DNA from: Bacteroidales bacterium UBA6360
GTDB lineage: Bacteria > Bacteroidota > Bacteroidia > Bacteroidales > UBA932
Assembly: GCA_002440085.1 (NCBI GenBank)
Contig: DJRM01000075.1
Span: forward strand, 1 to 5,868
Direction of reading: 5' to 3'
DNA: 5,868 bases
Each line of letters begins with the position of its first letter. Position 1 is the first letter of the stretch. Shown here in pieces: positions 1 through 5,868 of this stretch. The translations under genes and the position numbers were made by a program. The notes under the pieces are model-generated. The model ran no database searches. It was not told where the DNA came from and worked only from the letters and a program-made list of their open reading frames with translations.

Positions 1-21
1 GTAGGTCGTCGCCACGCTTTG

Positions 22-64
22 AGGACTCCGATTGATGAAAATCAGTCGGAGTCCTTTTTTTTTT
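22..64 (+). terminator. Strong rho-independent terminator of the upstream unit
   Basis: Bases 22-36 pair with 41-55 to give a 15-bp stem. It is perfect except for one T32-G45 wobble, and the outer ten pairs are Watson-Crick. The loop at 37-40 is GAAA, a stable GNRA-type tetraloop. Ten T follow at 55-64. No matching T-run lies on the other side, so it works for + strand transcription. The gene it ends lies left of the window, because bases 1-21 show no recognisable coding sequence. Confidence 0.93.
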
Positions 65-84
65 ATTTATTTTACCTATATTTG
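54..84 (+). promoter_or_regulatory. Bacteroidales-type promoter for the sigma factor gene
   Basis: TATATTTG at 77-84 fits the Bacteroides -7 consensus TAnnTTTG exactly. The -33 TTTG box would lie about 19-21 bases upstream, where only the T-tract of the preceding terminator is found (CTTT/TTTT around 54-60), so the -33 match is partial. Transcription would start roughly at 90, leaving a leader of under 20 bases before the ATG at 108. The leader has no Shine-Dalgarno-like purine box, as is usual in this phylum. Confidence 0.6.
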
Positions 85-107
85 CGCCCACATCAAGATA
101 GACAGCA

Positions 108-557
108 ATGGATGAAGAGGTGAAGAATGCGATTATCTGTTTCCGGGAGGGTGACAGGACTGCCTTTGAAACAATCTACAGGCAGTATTGGCGCAAGGTG
201 TATTCTTTCACCCGGCTTTACATCCGAGACTCCTTTGAACAGGAAGAGGTGGTGCAGCAGGTGTTCATCCGCATTTGGGAAAAGCGTTCTCTCGTCGATG
301 CGGACAAGGATTTTGACGGTTTTCTTTTCATAATCACGCGTAATCTTATATTCAATAGGGCACGCCGTTCCTTTACGACCGAGCCGCTTTCCGATTTCAT
401 TGACGGGGCGGGACCGGAGTTCTACCAGGACATCGAGGGCGGCATCGACGCCGGGTTCCTGCGCGAGGCTGTTGACCGTCTTGTGTCGGAAATGCCTCCG
501 AGACAGCGCGAGGCATTTCTTCTGAGTCGTCGGGGGGGGTATCAATCAAGGATATAG
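108..557 (+). CDS. ECF-type RNA polymerase sigma factor, frameshifted and truncated in region 4
   Basis: Sigma-70 family factor of the extracytoplasmic function class, of the type paired with FecR anti-sigma factors in Bacteroidales glycan loci. It would direct RNA polymerase to the promoter of its cognate susCD operon. Region 2 lies at about residues 11-86 (GDRTAFETIYRQYW, then EEVVQQVFIRIWEKR, then FLFIITRNLIFNRAR), covering core binding and -10 recognition. Region 4 begins at about 117, with EMPPRQREAFLLSR at 128-141. The frame then runs through eight G at 532-539, adds five unrelated residues and stops at 557, giving 149 aa. Bacteroidales ECF factors usually have 180-200. The helix-turn-helix that reads the -35 box is therefore lost; it is intact in the -1 frame (see 539-664). 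With one extra G the protein would be 185 aa. The start is ATG 108, just after the promoter. Family assignment is secure; whether a working protein is made is not. Confidence 0.9.
   Translation: MDEEVKNAIICFREGDRTAFETIYRQYWRKVYSFTRLYIRDSFEQEEVVQQVFIRIWEKRSLVDADKDFDGFLFIITRNLIFNRARRSFTTEPLSDFIDGAGPEFYQDIEGGIDAGFLREAVDRLVSEMPPRQREAFLLSRRGGYQSRI
532..539 (+). repeat. Poly-G tract (G8) at the frameshift
   Basis: Eight consecutive G follow a C at 531 and precede TATCAATC. The sigma factor frame reads CGG GGG GGG TAT here and then meets TAG at 555-557. Nine G, or six, would continue into the conserved region 4 helix-turn-helix. Nine fits the family spacing better (Ser-Arg-x-x-Gly-Val-Ser). Runs of this length are prone to replication slippage, transcript slippage and sequencing error. 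Confidence 0.95.
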
Positions 558-664
558 CAGAGATTATGGGTATAACGGAGAAGGGTGTGCTGCGTAACAT
601 TAATCTTGCCCTGAAGTTTCTGAAGTCCAATTTGCCTCTATTCCTCATATTTTTGAGCCTCTGA
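539..664 (+). pseudogene. Detached region 4 (HTH) and C-terminal tail of the sigma factor, -1 frame
   Basis: Read from GTA 539-541, this frame gives 41 residues. They begin VSIKDIAEIMGITEKGVL, then RNINLALKFLK, and end in a hydrophobic tail, SNLPLFLIFLSL, with TGA at 662-664. This is the expected sigma region 4.2 helix-turn-helix, and such hydrophobic tails are common in Bacteroidales ECF sigma factors. No further stop or damage is seen, so the frame was under selection until very recently, or still is. It has no convincing start codon of its own and makes sense only as the continuation of the gene starting at 108. Together the two parts would give 185 aa. Confidence 0.85.
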
Positions 665-725
665 ATCGGAGGTGTTGCTCGCAGGGGATGCCCGAAAATC
701 ATCATATTTGAAATTTTTTCTTGGA

Positions 726-762
726 AAAGTGCTGTGCCGATGTGGTGCAGCGCTTTCTTTTT
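726..762 (+). terminator. Hairpin with T-tract between sigma and anti-sigma genes
   Basis: Bases 726-738 pair with 744-756 in a 13-bp stem that includes three G-T wobbles (730/752, 735/747, 736/746). The loop is five bases (739-743), and C then T5 follow at 757-762. It has the form of an intrinsic terminator on the + strand, 62 bases after the restored end of the sigma gene. It may end sigma transcription, or act as a partial terminator or attenuator for the fecR-type gene. It is weaker than the terminator at 22-64 because of the wobbles and the short T-run. Confidence 0.6.
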
Positions 763-791
763 GTGTATTTATATCTGTTTGAAAAATTTTG
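760..791 (+). promoter_or_regulatory. Possible promoter for the anti-sigma gene
   Basis: TTTG at 760-763 is followed, after 20 bases, by AAATTTTG at 784-791, one base off TAnnTTTG. The spacing suits a Bacteroides promoter, but the -7 element ends only seven bases before the ATG at 799, which would leave almost no leader. A second -7-like octamer, CATATTTG at 703-710, lies upstream of the hairpin and has no good -33 partner. Both are weak calls. Confidence 0.2.
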
Positions 792-798
792 CAGGGAC

Positions 799-1659
799 AT
801 GAATTTTGACGAATACACAAGAAGGCAATGGAACTCCGTGACGGGAGAGAATCCTGCTGACGAAGCTGTTGGAAAAAGGATTTTGGCGCGCATAGACAGG
901 CGCCTGTTCCGTCACGGGACAATCTGGAAATGGGCTGCCGGGGCAGTTGCAGCGGTGGCTTGCGTCGCCGCTTTCGTGGTCTGCTTCCGGTGGATAGGCG
1001 GGGAGACAGGACAGAAGGAAGCTTCAGTTCCGCAGCTTGTCTATCTTGCGGAGGCAAACGACTGCCTGGAGCTTCCGGACGGCTCGCGTGTCTGGCTTGA
1101 TGCCGGAAGTTCGGTCAGCTACCCGGCGGACATGACGGATTCGCGCGTTGTCTCGCTCTCCGGAAATGCCGTTTTCGACGTCACCAAGAAGGAAAACGAG
1201 CAGAACTTCATCGTCGAGCTGAACGATTCCTACATCGAGGTAAAGGGAACCTCATTCTCCGTGAACAGGAGCGGAGATGACCTTGTTTATGTGACTCTTT
1301 ATTCCGGTGCAGTCGATTTCATCGCGGAGACAACAGGCCAGAAGGTCTCTCTCACCCCGTCGAACCGTCTTGCATTCAGCCCGGAGGCTTCCACAATCAG
1401 CATAGCCCCGTTCTTCAAGGGGATTTCGTGGAAAGACGGGAACTATGTCATAGAGAATGCCTCGCTCGGGGACATCGTCGAATTTATCTGCTGGAACTGG
1501 TCAATCAATGTCACGACGGAGCCGTCCATCGGAAACGGGCAGAGAGTCAACGGAAAGATAATGCACTCGGAAACGCCCGGTAGTGTGCTGGACAAACTCT
1601 GCTTCATGCTTGATCTCGATTACGACAAGAGCGGAGATACTTACCTGATTCACAAATAA
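799..1659 (+). CDS. FecR-family transmembrane anti-sigma factor
   Basis: Inner-membrane anti-sigma factor of 286 aa that would hold the neighbouring ECF sigma factor and respond to the SusC-type transporter. The cytoplasmic segment, residues 1-43, begins MNFDEYTRRQW. One membrane helix spans about 44-65 (WKWAAGAVAAVACVAAFVV). The periplasmic FecR domain covers about 88-195, with LELPDGSRVWLDAGSSVSYP at 90-109, LSGNAVFDV at 120-128 and IEVKGTSFSV at 146-155. The C-terminal STN-like domain (DUF4974 type) runs from about 215 to the end: YVIENASLGDIVEFI, then PGSVLDKLCFML, then DTYLIHK. Length and order match Bacteroidales FecR proteins. I chose ATG 799; the frame stays open to a TTG at 721, but that would translate the hairpin at 726-756. 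The cognate sigma gene is upstream and susC starts 31 bases downstream. That this FecR acts on that sigma is inferred from position. Confidence 0.93.
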   Translation: MNFDEYTRRQWNSVTGENPADEAVGKRILARIDRRLFRHGTIWKWAAGAVAAVACVAAFVVCFRWIGGETGQKEASVPQLVYLAEANDCLELPDGSRVWLDAGSSVSYPADMTDSRVVSLSGNAVFDVTKKENEQNFIVELNDSYIEVKGTSFSVNRSGDDLVYVTLYSGAVDFIAETTGQKVSLTPSNRLAFSPEASTISIAPFFKGISWKDGNYVIENASLGDIVEFICWNWSINVTTEPSIGNGQRVNGKIMHSETPGSVLDKLCFMLDLDYDKSGDTYLIHK

Positions 1660-1690
1660 TCCAATATTATTTACTGATAACCATTAAATT

Positions 1691-4600
1691 ATGACGGTAA
1701 AATCAAACCACATCCGCGCCATCACGGCGCTGGCTGTTGCCATTCTCTCGTGCGTCCCGCGCCTTGTGGCGGCGCAGGATGTCAGCCTGCGGGGACAGAT
1801 GACGGTGGAACAGGCAATCTCCCAAATCCAGAAGGAGACTGACTATTCTTTCTTTTACAATTCGGAGGACCTTACCGGAATAGGCAGCCGGAGCGTGAAC
1901 GTTTCCGGGACTATTGATGAGGTTCTTGAGAGGCTCTTTGCCGGAACTGCCATCACATGGCGTGTTCAGGACAGGGAAATCGTGCTCAAGAGAAATGTCA
2001 ATGAGCCTAAGAGGGTGAACGACAAGCGCTCCGTGAAGGGCATTGTCCTCGACGAGATTGACAGGACTCCGCTCATCGGGGCTACGGTGCTCGTCAAGGG
2101 CTCCGACAATGTTGCAGTCACCGACATAGACGGAAAGTTCACGATTGACGGCTGTGACAACCGTACTGTCCTTGATGTCTCCTATGTCGGCTACCAGCCG
2201 CGCGAGTTCCGCGTGGGAAATCTCGGAGATCTTGAGATTACGCTGACTTCTGCCAACGAGCTTGAAGGCGTCGTTGTCGTCGGCGCGGGCACGCAGAAGA
2301 AAGTGTCCGTGACAGGCTCAATCGTGGCCATAAAGGGAGATGCCCTGAAGGCTCCGTCCTCCTCGTTGACCAACAATCTCGCGGGAAAGCTTTCCGGAGT
2401 CATCGCCGTCACAAACAGCGGTGAGCCCGGCTCAACCTCGCAGTTCTACATCCGTGGAATAAGCACGTTCGGCGGCCGTTCTACGCCGCTTATCCTGCTT
2501 GACGGCGTGGAGATTTCCGCCGGCGACCTCGACAACCTGCCGGCCGAGTCCATAGAGAACTTCTCTATACTCAAGGACGCCTCGGCCACGGCGATTTACG
2601 GTGCGAGGGGTGCGAACGGTGTCATGATAATCACGACAAAGTCAGGAAAGGAGAACACGAAGGCCAAGGTCAACGCCTCCGTCGAGCAGTCTTTCCTGCA
2701 GCCGGTGGGTGTGGTGGAATATGCCGATGGACCGACATATATGAAGACCTATAACGAGGCGCTCCTTAGCCGCAATCCGTCCGCGACACCGCGTTACAGC
2801 GAGGCTCAGATTGCAAACACAGCAAGCGGAATAAATCCGTACGTCTATCCGAACGTCGATTGGTATGGTCTGATGTTCAAGAAGTTCACGATGAGCCAGA
2901 GGGCCAATGTCAACATTTCCGGAGGCGGCTCGGCGCTGACATATTACATGAGCCTTCAGATGAACCACGATGGCGGACTCCTCAACACGCCGAAGGCATA
3001 TTCATACGACAACAACTATAACCGGTGGGCATACACATTCCAGAACAACATCGGCTACAAGATCACTCAATATACGAAGATAGACCTGAGGATGAACGCG
3101 CAGATTTCCAACATGAAGTCGCCGAATGTCAGCTCCAGCGACATCTTCTACAGCATTTTCAAGAACACTCCGGTTTCCTTCCCGGCGGCTTTCCCGGCGG
3201 AGGATGGCGACAGGCACATCCGCTTCGGCTCTGCGGTCATGTCCGCGGGACGATTCTACACGAACCCGTATGCGAATATGCTCAACACCTACAAAGAGAA
3301 CCGGGCGAACAAGCTTAACATTTCCCTGAACCTCGACCAGAAGTTTGACTTCATCACCGAGGGGCTCTCGCTCACGGCGCTCGTCAATTTCAACAACTAT
3401 TCGCAGAACTACTTCACGCGAAGCCTCACCCCGTACTTCTATGCGGTCGATATGGCGAGCGTCTCGGAGGAGTTCCCCGAGCAGTACAGCACCACCAAGC
3501 TTCAGGAAGGAACCGAGTACATATCCCAGTCGGACGTGACGCGCTACAGCGACAACGTGTTCTATCTTGACGCGCGGCTCAACTATGCGCGTTCTTTCGG
3601 AAGCCACAACGTGACGGCGATGGCGATGTACATGATGCGCCAGTACATAAGCTCAGTGCTTCCGCAGCGCAACCAGGGATTCTCTGGACGCGCCACATAC
3701 GACTACGCGAACCGCTACCTCGTTGAGTTCAACTTCGGCTACAACGGGACGGAGCGTCTGGAGGCGGGCAAACGCTACGAATTCTTCCCGGCGATGTCGC
3801 TCGGCTGGGTGGCGAGCAACGAGAAGTTCTGGACTCCAGTAATTGATTTCGTGAATTATTTTAAGCTGAGGTCGTCATACGGACTTGTCGGAAGCGACGA
3901 GACCGGACTCTACGCCGGCGCGCCTCATTATCTCTATCTCAGCAGTGTCAACATGAACGGCGGCGGAAGATTCGAGTCGGGTGTCACCGGAGGCTTAAGT
4001 CAGCAGGGCCCGCTGGTGAACTCGTACCCTGTTTCCAACGCCAGCTGGGAGAGAGCGACCGAGTTTGACGTCGGCGTGGACCTCCAGCTTTTCAATCAGC
4101 TCAATTTCACCTTCGACTGGTTCAGCAGCAGGCGTGACCGCATTCTCATGAAGAGAGCGTCGTTCCCCTCTGTGCTCGGCTACCAGAACGCGGTTCCGTG
4201 GGCAAATGTCGGAAAGGTCGACAACAAGGGCTTCGAACTCAGCGCGAACTGGACCAAGCAGATAAACAAGGACTGGTTCATCGACGCGCGGGCCAATTAC
4301 ACATATTCGCGGAACAAGTATGTCTATGTCGATGAACCTGACTATCCTTATGTCTGGCAGACACAGACCGGGAAGCCGCTTGACGCCATGAGGGGCTACA
4401 TCGCGGAGGGGCTGTTCTCTAACCAGGCCGAAATTGACGCGAGTCCGGACCAGAGCATCTTCGGAAGCACCGTGATGCCGGGTGACATTCGCTACCGCGA
4501 CATCAACGGCGACAACAGGATTACTGCCGAGGACCAGGTGATGCTCTCTCCTTACGGCGGAATGCCTCGAATCCAGTACGGCTTCGGAATCAGCGTGCAG

Positions 4601-5017
4601 TGGAAAAACCTTGACGTGAGCGTGTTCTTCAACGGCTCCGCGAAGAGGAACATAATGCTTACGGGAATGTATCCTTTCTGTGCGAACGACTCCAATGACA
4701 ACAACCTTATGAAATGGATTGCTGACAGCCACTGGAGCGAGGGCGCGGACAACTCCAATGTCCTTTATCCTCGTCTCGGAACGCTCACGACGCAGATTTC
4801 AAACAACAACCAGCCGAGCAGCTGGTGGATGAGGGACGGAAGCTTCCTGAGGTTCAAGACACTGGAGGTAGGCTACAGGCTCAAGTGGTTCAGACTCTAT
4901 TTCAGCGCGGACAACCTTGCCGTGTGGTCGAAGTTCAAGTATTGGGATCCTGAACTCAGCTTCAATTCCTATCCGCTCCAGCGGACATTCAACATCGGCC
5001 TGCAGTTCAATTTGTAA
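1691..5017 (+). CDS. susC-like: SusC/RagA-family TonB-dependent outer-membrane transporter with N-terminal STN domain
   Basis: Outer-membrane beta-barrel of 1108 aa that imports an oligosaccharide or similar ligand using TonB energy, in complex with the SusD-type lipoprotein encoded next. The signal peptide is residues 1-28, with likely cleavage after Val-Ala-Ala before Gln29. An STN (secretin/TonB short N-terminal) domain lies at about 31-102 and marks a signalling transporter that contacts a FecR protein. A carboxypeptidase-regulatory-like domain follows at about 113-187 (KGIVLDE, TDIDGKFTI, VSYVGYQ). A TonB-box-like stretch VVVVGAGTQKK is at 194-204. The plug, about 204-320, carries FYIRGIST, LLDGVE and the family hallmark LKDASATAIYGARGANG (294-310). 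The rest is the barrel, ending RTFNIGLQFNL. The gene looks complete and intact. The 31-base gap from the anti-sigma gene and the 10-base gap to susD suggest an operon. The ligand cannot be told from sequence alone. Confidence 0.96.
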   Translation: MTVKSNHIRAITALAVAILSCVPRLVAAQDVSLRGQMTVEQAISQIQKETDYSFFYNSEDLTGIGSRSVNVSGTIDEVLERLFAGTAITWRVQDREIVLKRNVNEPKRVNDKRSVKGIVLDEIDRTPLIGATVLVKGSDNVAVTDIDGKFTIDGCDNRTVLDVSYVGYQPREFRVGNLGDLEITLTSANELEGVVVVGAGTQKKVSVTGSIVAIKGDALKAPSSSLTNNLAGKLSGVIAVTNSGEPGSTSQFYIRGISTFGGRSTPLILLDGVEISAGDLDNLPAESIENFSILKDASATAIYGARGANGVMIITTKSGKENTKAKVNASVEQSFLQPVGVVEYADGPTYMKTYNEALLSRNPSATPRYSEAQIANTASGINPYVYPNVDWYGLMFKKFTMSQRANVNISGGGSALTYYMSLQMNHDGGLLNTPKAYSYDNNYNRWAYTFQNNIGYKITQYTKIDLRMNAQISNMKSPNVSSSDIFYSIFKNTPVSFPAAFPAEDGDRHIRFGSAVMSAGRFYTNPYANMLNTYKENRANKLNISLNLDQKFDFITEGLSLTALVNFNNYSQNYFTRSLTPYFYAVDMASVSEEFPEQYSTTKLQEGTEYISQSDVTRYSDNVFYLDARLNYARSFGSHNVTAMAMYMMRQYISSVLPQRNQGFSGRATYDYANRYLVEFNFGYNGTERLEAGKRYEFFPAMSLGWVASNEKFWTPVIDFVNYFKLRSSYGLVGSDETGLYAGAPHYLYLSSVNMNGGGRFESGVTGGLSQQGPLVNSYPVSNASWERATEFDVGVDLQLFNQLNFTFDWFSSRRDRILMKRASFPSVLGYQNAVPWANVGKVDNKGFELSANWTKQINKDWFIDARANYTYSRNKYVYVDEPDYPYVWQTQTGKPLDAMRGYIAEGLFSNQAEIDASPDQSIFGSTVMPGDIRYRDINGDNRITAEDQVMLSPYGGMPRIQYGFGISVQWKNLDVSVFFNGSAKRNIMLTGMYPFCANDSNDNNLMKWIADSHWSEGADNSNVLYPRLGTLTTQISNNNQPSSWWMRDGSFLRFKTLEVGYRLKWFRLYFSADNLAVWSKFKYWDPELSFNSYPLQRTFNIGLQFNL
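3179..3200 (+). repeat. Short direct repeat inside the SusC-type gene
   Basis: TTCCCGGCGG occurs at 3179-3188 and again at 3191-3200, a 12-base period that keeps frame and encodes Phe-Pro-Ala-Ala then Phe-Pro-Ala-Glu. It falls in the barrel region and probably reflects a small local duplication in a loop. Confidence 0.5.
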
Positions 5018-5027
5018 AATCACAGTC

Positions 5028-5868
5028 ATGAAAATCAACATAAGAAGAATATTGCCCGCATTGGCAGCAGTCGCCTTGGCTTCATGCAGTTATCTTGACG
5101 TCGTCCCTCCGGAGCAGCCGGATCTTGACGACATGATGGTCGATGAGGCGACCACGACGAAGATGCTCTATTCCTGCTATTCCTATGCACAGAACAACGC
5201 GAGCATGCAGCTCTCGGCAAATCTCGATATGCGTGCCGACGAGTATGTTACGCCGCAGGAGTGGGAAAACTACGGCTCAAGGGTGCAGTGGAATTCCATA
5301 ACCCCGTCGTCCATAAACGGTGACAACGGATATGTCTGGAAAATATGGTATGATGGAATCGGCTACTGTAACCTTTTCCTGAAACTGATTGATGAACACA
5401 ATCCGCAGCTCAATACTAACACCCGCGAACAGTTCATCTGCGAGGTGAAGTTCCTCAAGGCATACTATCATCTTCGCCTGCTCTCGCTTTTTGGTCCGAT
5501 TCCGATTGTCGATAAGTTTATCGACTCTGACGCTCCCAAGCCCGAATTTCCGGGACGCTCGCACTTTGACTATTGCGTGAAGTACATCTGTGACCTCTTT
5601 GACGAGGCGGCCGAGGGACTGCCCGTGAGCTATGCCAACTCATCGTTCTATGGCCGTGCCACCTCTGTCGCGTGCAAGGCGCTGAAGGCCCGGACTCTCG
5701 TTCTGGCCGCCTCGCCGCTGTGGAACGGGGGATTTCCGGACAGGGCGTGGAAGAACACTTCCTGGGAGACTCCGGGGTATGGTAGGGAACTTGTGAGCCA
5801 CGAATTTGACAGGACGAAATGGGAGAAGGCGCGTACAGCAATGGAAGAGGCCGTGAAGGCCGCCGAGG
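5028..5868 (+). CDS. susD-like: SusD/RagB-family surface glycan-binding lipoprotein, 3' end outside window
   Basis: Outer-membrane lipoprotein that caps the SusC-type barrel and binds ligand at the cell surface. Only the first 280 residues are present; the family usually has about 500-600. The lipoprotein signal is residues 1-19, with lipobox Leu17-Ala18-Ser19-Cys20, followed by SYLDVVPPEQP, a variant of the usual Cys-x-x-(F/Y)-L-Asp-x-x-Pro start. Family motifs are YVWKIWYDGIGYCNLFLKLI (102-121), the helix KFLKAYYHLRLLSLFGPIPI (141-160), and GRATSVACKALKARTLVLAA then SPLWNGG (209-235). These are the N-terminal TPR-like core. Start ATG 5028 lies 10 bases after the susC stop and directly precedes the signal peptide, so co-transcription with susC is likely. 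The mature part seen here has six cysteines besides Cys20 (50, 114, 138, 183, 188, 216), which seems many for a SusD protein. The frame is open to the window edge. Confidence 0.95.
   Translation, partial: MKINIRRILPALAAVALASCSYLDVVPPEQPDLDDMMVDEATTTKMLYSCYSYAQNNASMQLSANLDMRADEYVTPQEWENYGSRVQWNSITPSSINGDNGYVWKIWYDGIGYCNLFLKLIDEHNPQLNTNTREQFICEVKFLKAYYHLRLLSLFGPIPIVDKFIDSDAPKPEFPGRSHFDYCVKYICDLFDEAAEGLPVSYANSSFYGRATSVACKALKARTLVLAASPLWNGGFPDRAWKNTSWETPGYGRELVSHEFDRTKWEKARTAMEEAVKAAE

Noticed and set aside
1..21. Tail of an upstream gene or tRNA
   Set aside because: Only 21 bases are available. A TAG occurs at 2-4, but no T-arm consensus or coding motif can be recognised, so nothing can be named.
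93..545. Open frame of 150 codons on the minus strand opposite the sigma factor
   Set aside because: The + strand protein has clear sigma-70 region 2 motifs, while the minus-strand product resembles nothing and would run across the sigma promoter region.
721..798. N-terminal extension of the anti-sigma gene to a TTG at 721
   Set aside because: It would add 26 residues encoded by the hairpin and spacer. FecR proteins of this group normally begin a short way before the Asp-Glu-rich cytoplasmic segment, and ATG 799 gives that start.
1660..1690. Separate promoter for the SusC-type gene in the 31-base gap
   Set aside because: The AT-rich gap holds no TAnnTTTG match. A sigma-specific promoter could lie in the end of the anti-sigma gene, but no motif is known to me with which to call it.
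1691..1774. Possible lipobox (Ile-Leu-Ser-Cys21) in the SusC-type signal peptide
   Set aside because: Leu at position -2 is a poor lipobox residue, SusC barrels are not lipoproteins, and a good signal peptidase I site (Val-Ala-Ala before Gln29) follows.
3002..3607. Long open frame of 201 codons on the minus strand
   Set aside because: It lies wholly inside the SusC-type gene, is rich in Arg, Val and Glu as expected from antisense reading of GC-rich codons, and shows no recognisable motif.
3995..4732. Long open frame of 245 codons on the minus strand
   Set aside because: It is antisense to conserved barrel sequence of the SusC-type gene, has no recognisable domain, and has no promoter context.

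Overview
The window reads as a Bacteroidales (Bacteroidota) chromosome. The evidence is a SusC/SusD outer-membrane pair behind an ECF sigma/FecR anti-sigma pair, TAnnTTTG-type promoter elements, and start codons with little Shine-Dalgarno complementarity. The coding DNA looks richer in G+C than is usual for Bacteroides proper, which would suit a Muribaculaceae- or Rikenellaceae-like member. That genus-level guess is inference.

Layout, all on the + strand. Bases 1-21 hold no recognisable gene. Bases 22-64 form a strong intrinsic terminator closing an upstream unit, and a Bacteroidales-type promoter follows directly (-7 element 77-84). An ECF sigma factor gene starts at 108. Its reading frame breaks in a run of eight G (532-539), so the frame stops at 557. 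The missing C-terminal half of region 4 lies intact in the -1 frame to 664. A hairpin with a T-tract (726-762) separates it from a FecR-type membrane anti-sigma gene (799-1659). After 31 bases comes a SusC-family TonB-dependent transporter with an N-terminal STN signalling domain (1691-5017). Ten bases later a SusD-family lipoprotein begins (5028) and runs off the window after 280 codons.

The four genes form a classic trans-envelope signalling and uptake module of a polysaccharide utilisation locus. SusD and SusC bind and import an oligosaccharide at the outer membrane. The STN domain of SusC signals occupancy to the periplasmic part of FecR. FecR then releases or activates the sigma factor, which turns up susCD. 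No enzyme genes are in view, so the substrate cannot be named.

The most interesting point is the G8 tract. As sequenced, the sigma factor lacks its promoter -35 reading helix, yet the rest of the gene is undamaged one frame away. It could be a sequencing or assembly error, a fresh mutation, an ON/OFF phase-variable tract, or a slippage-decoded gene. I see no wholly new system here, and the module itself is of a known type.
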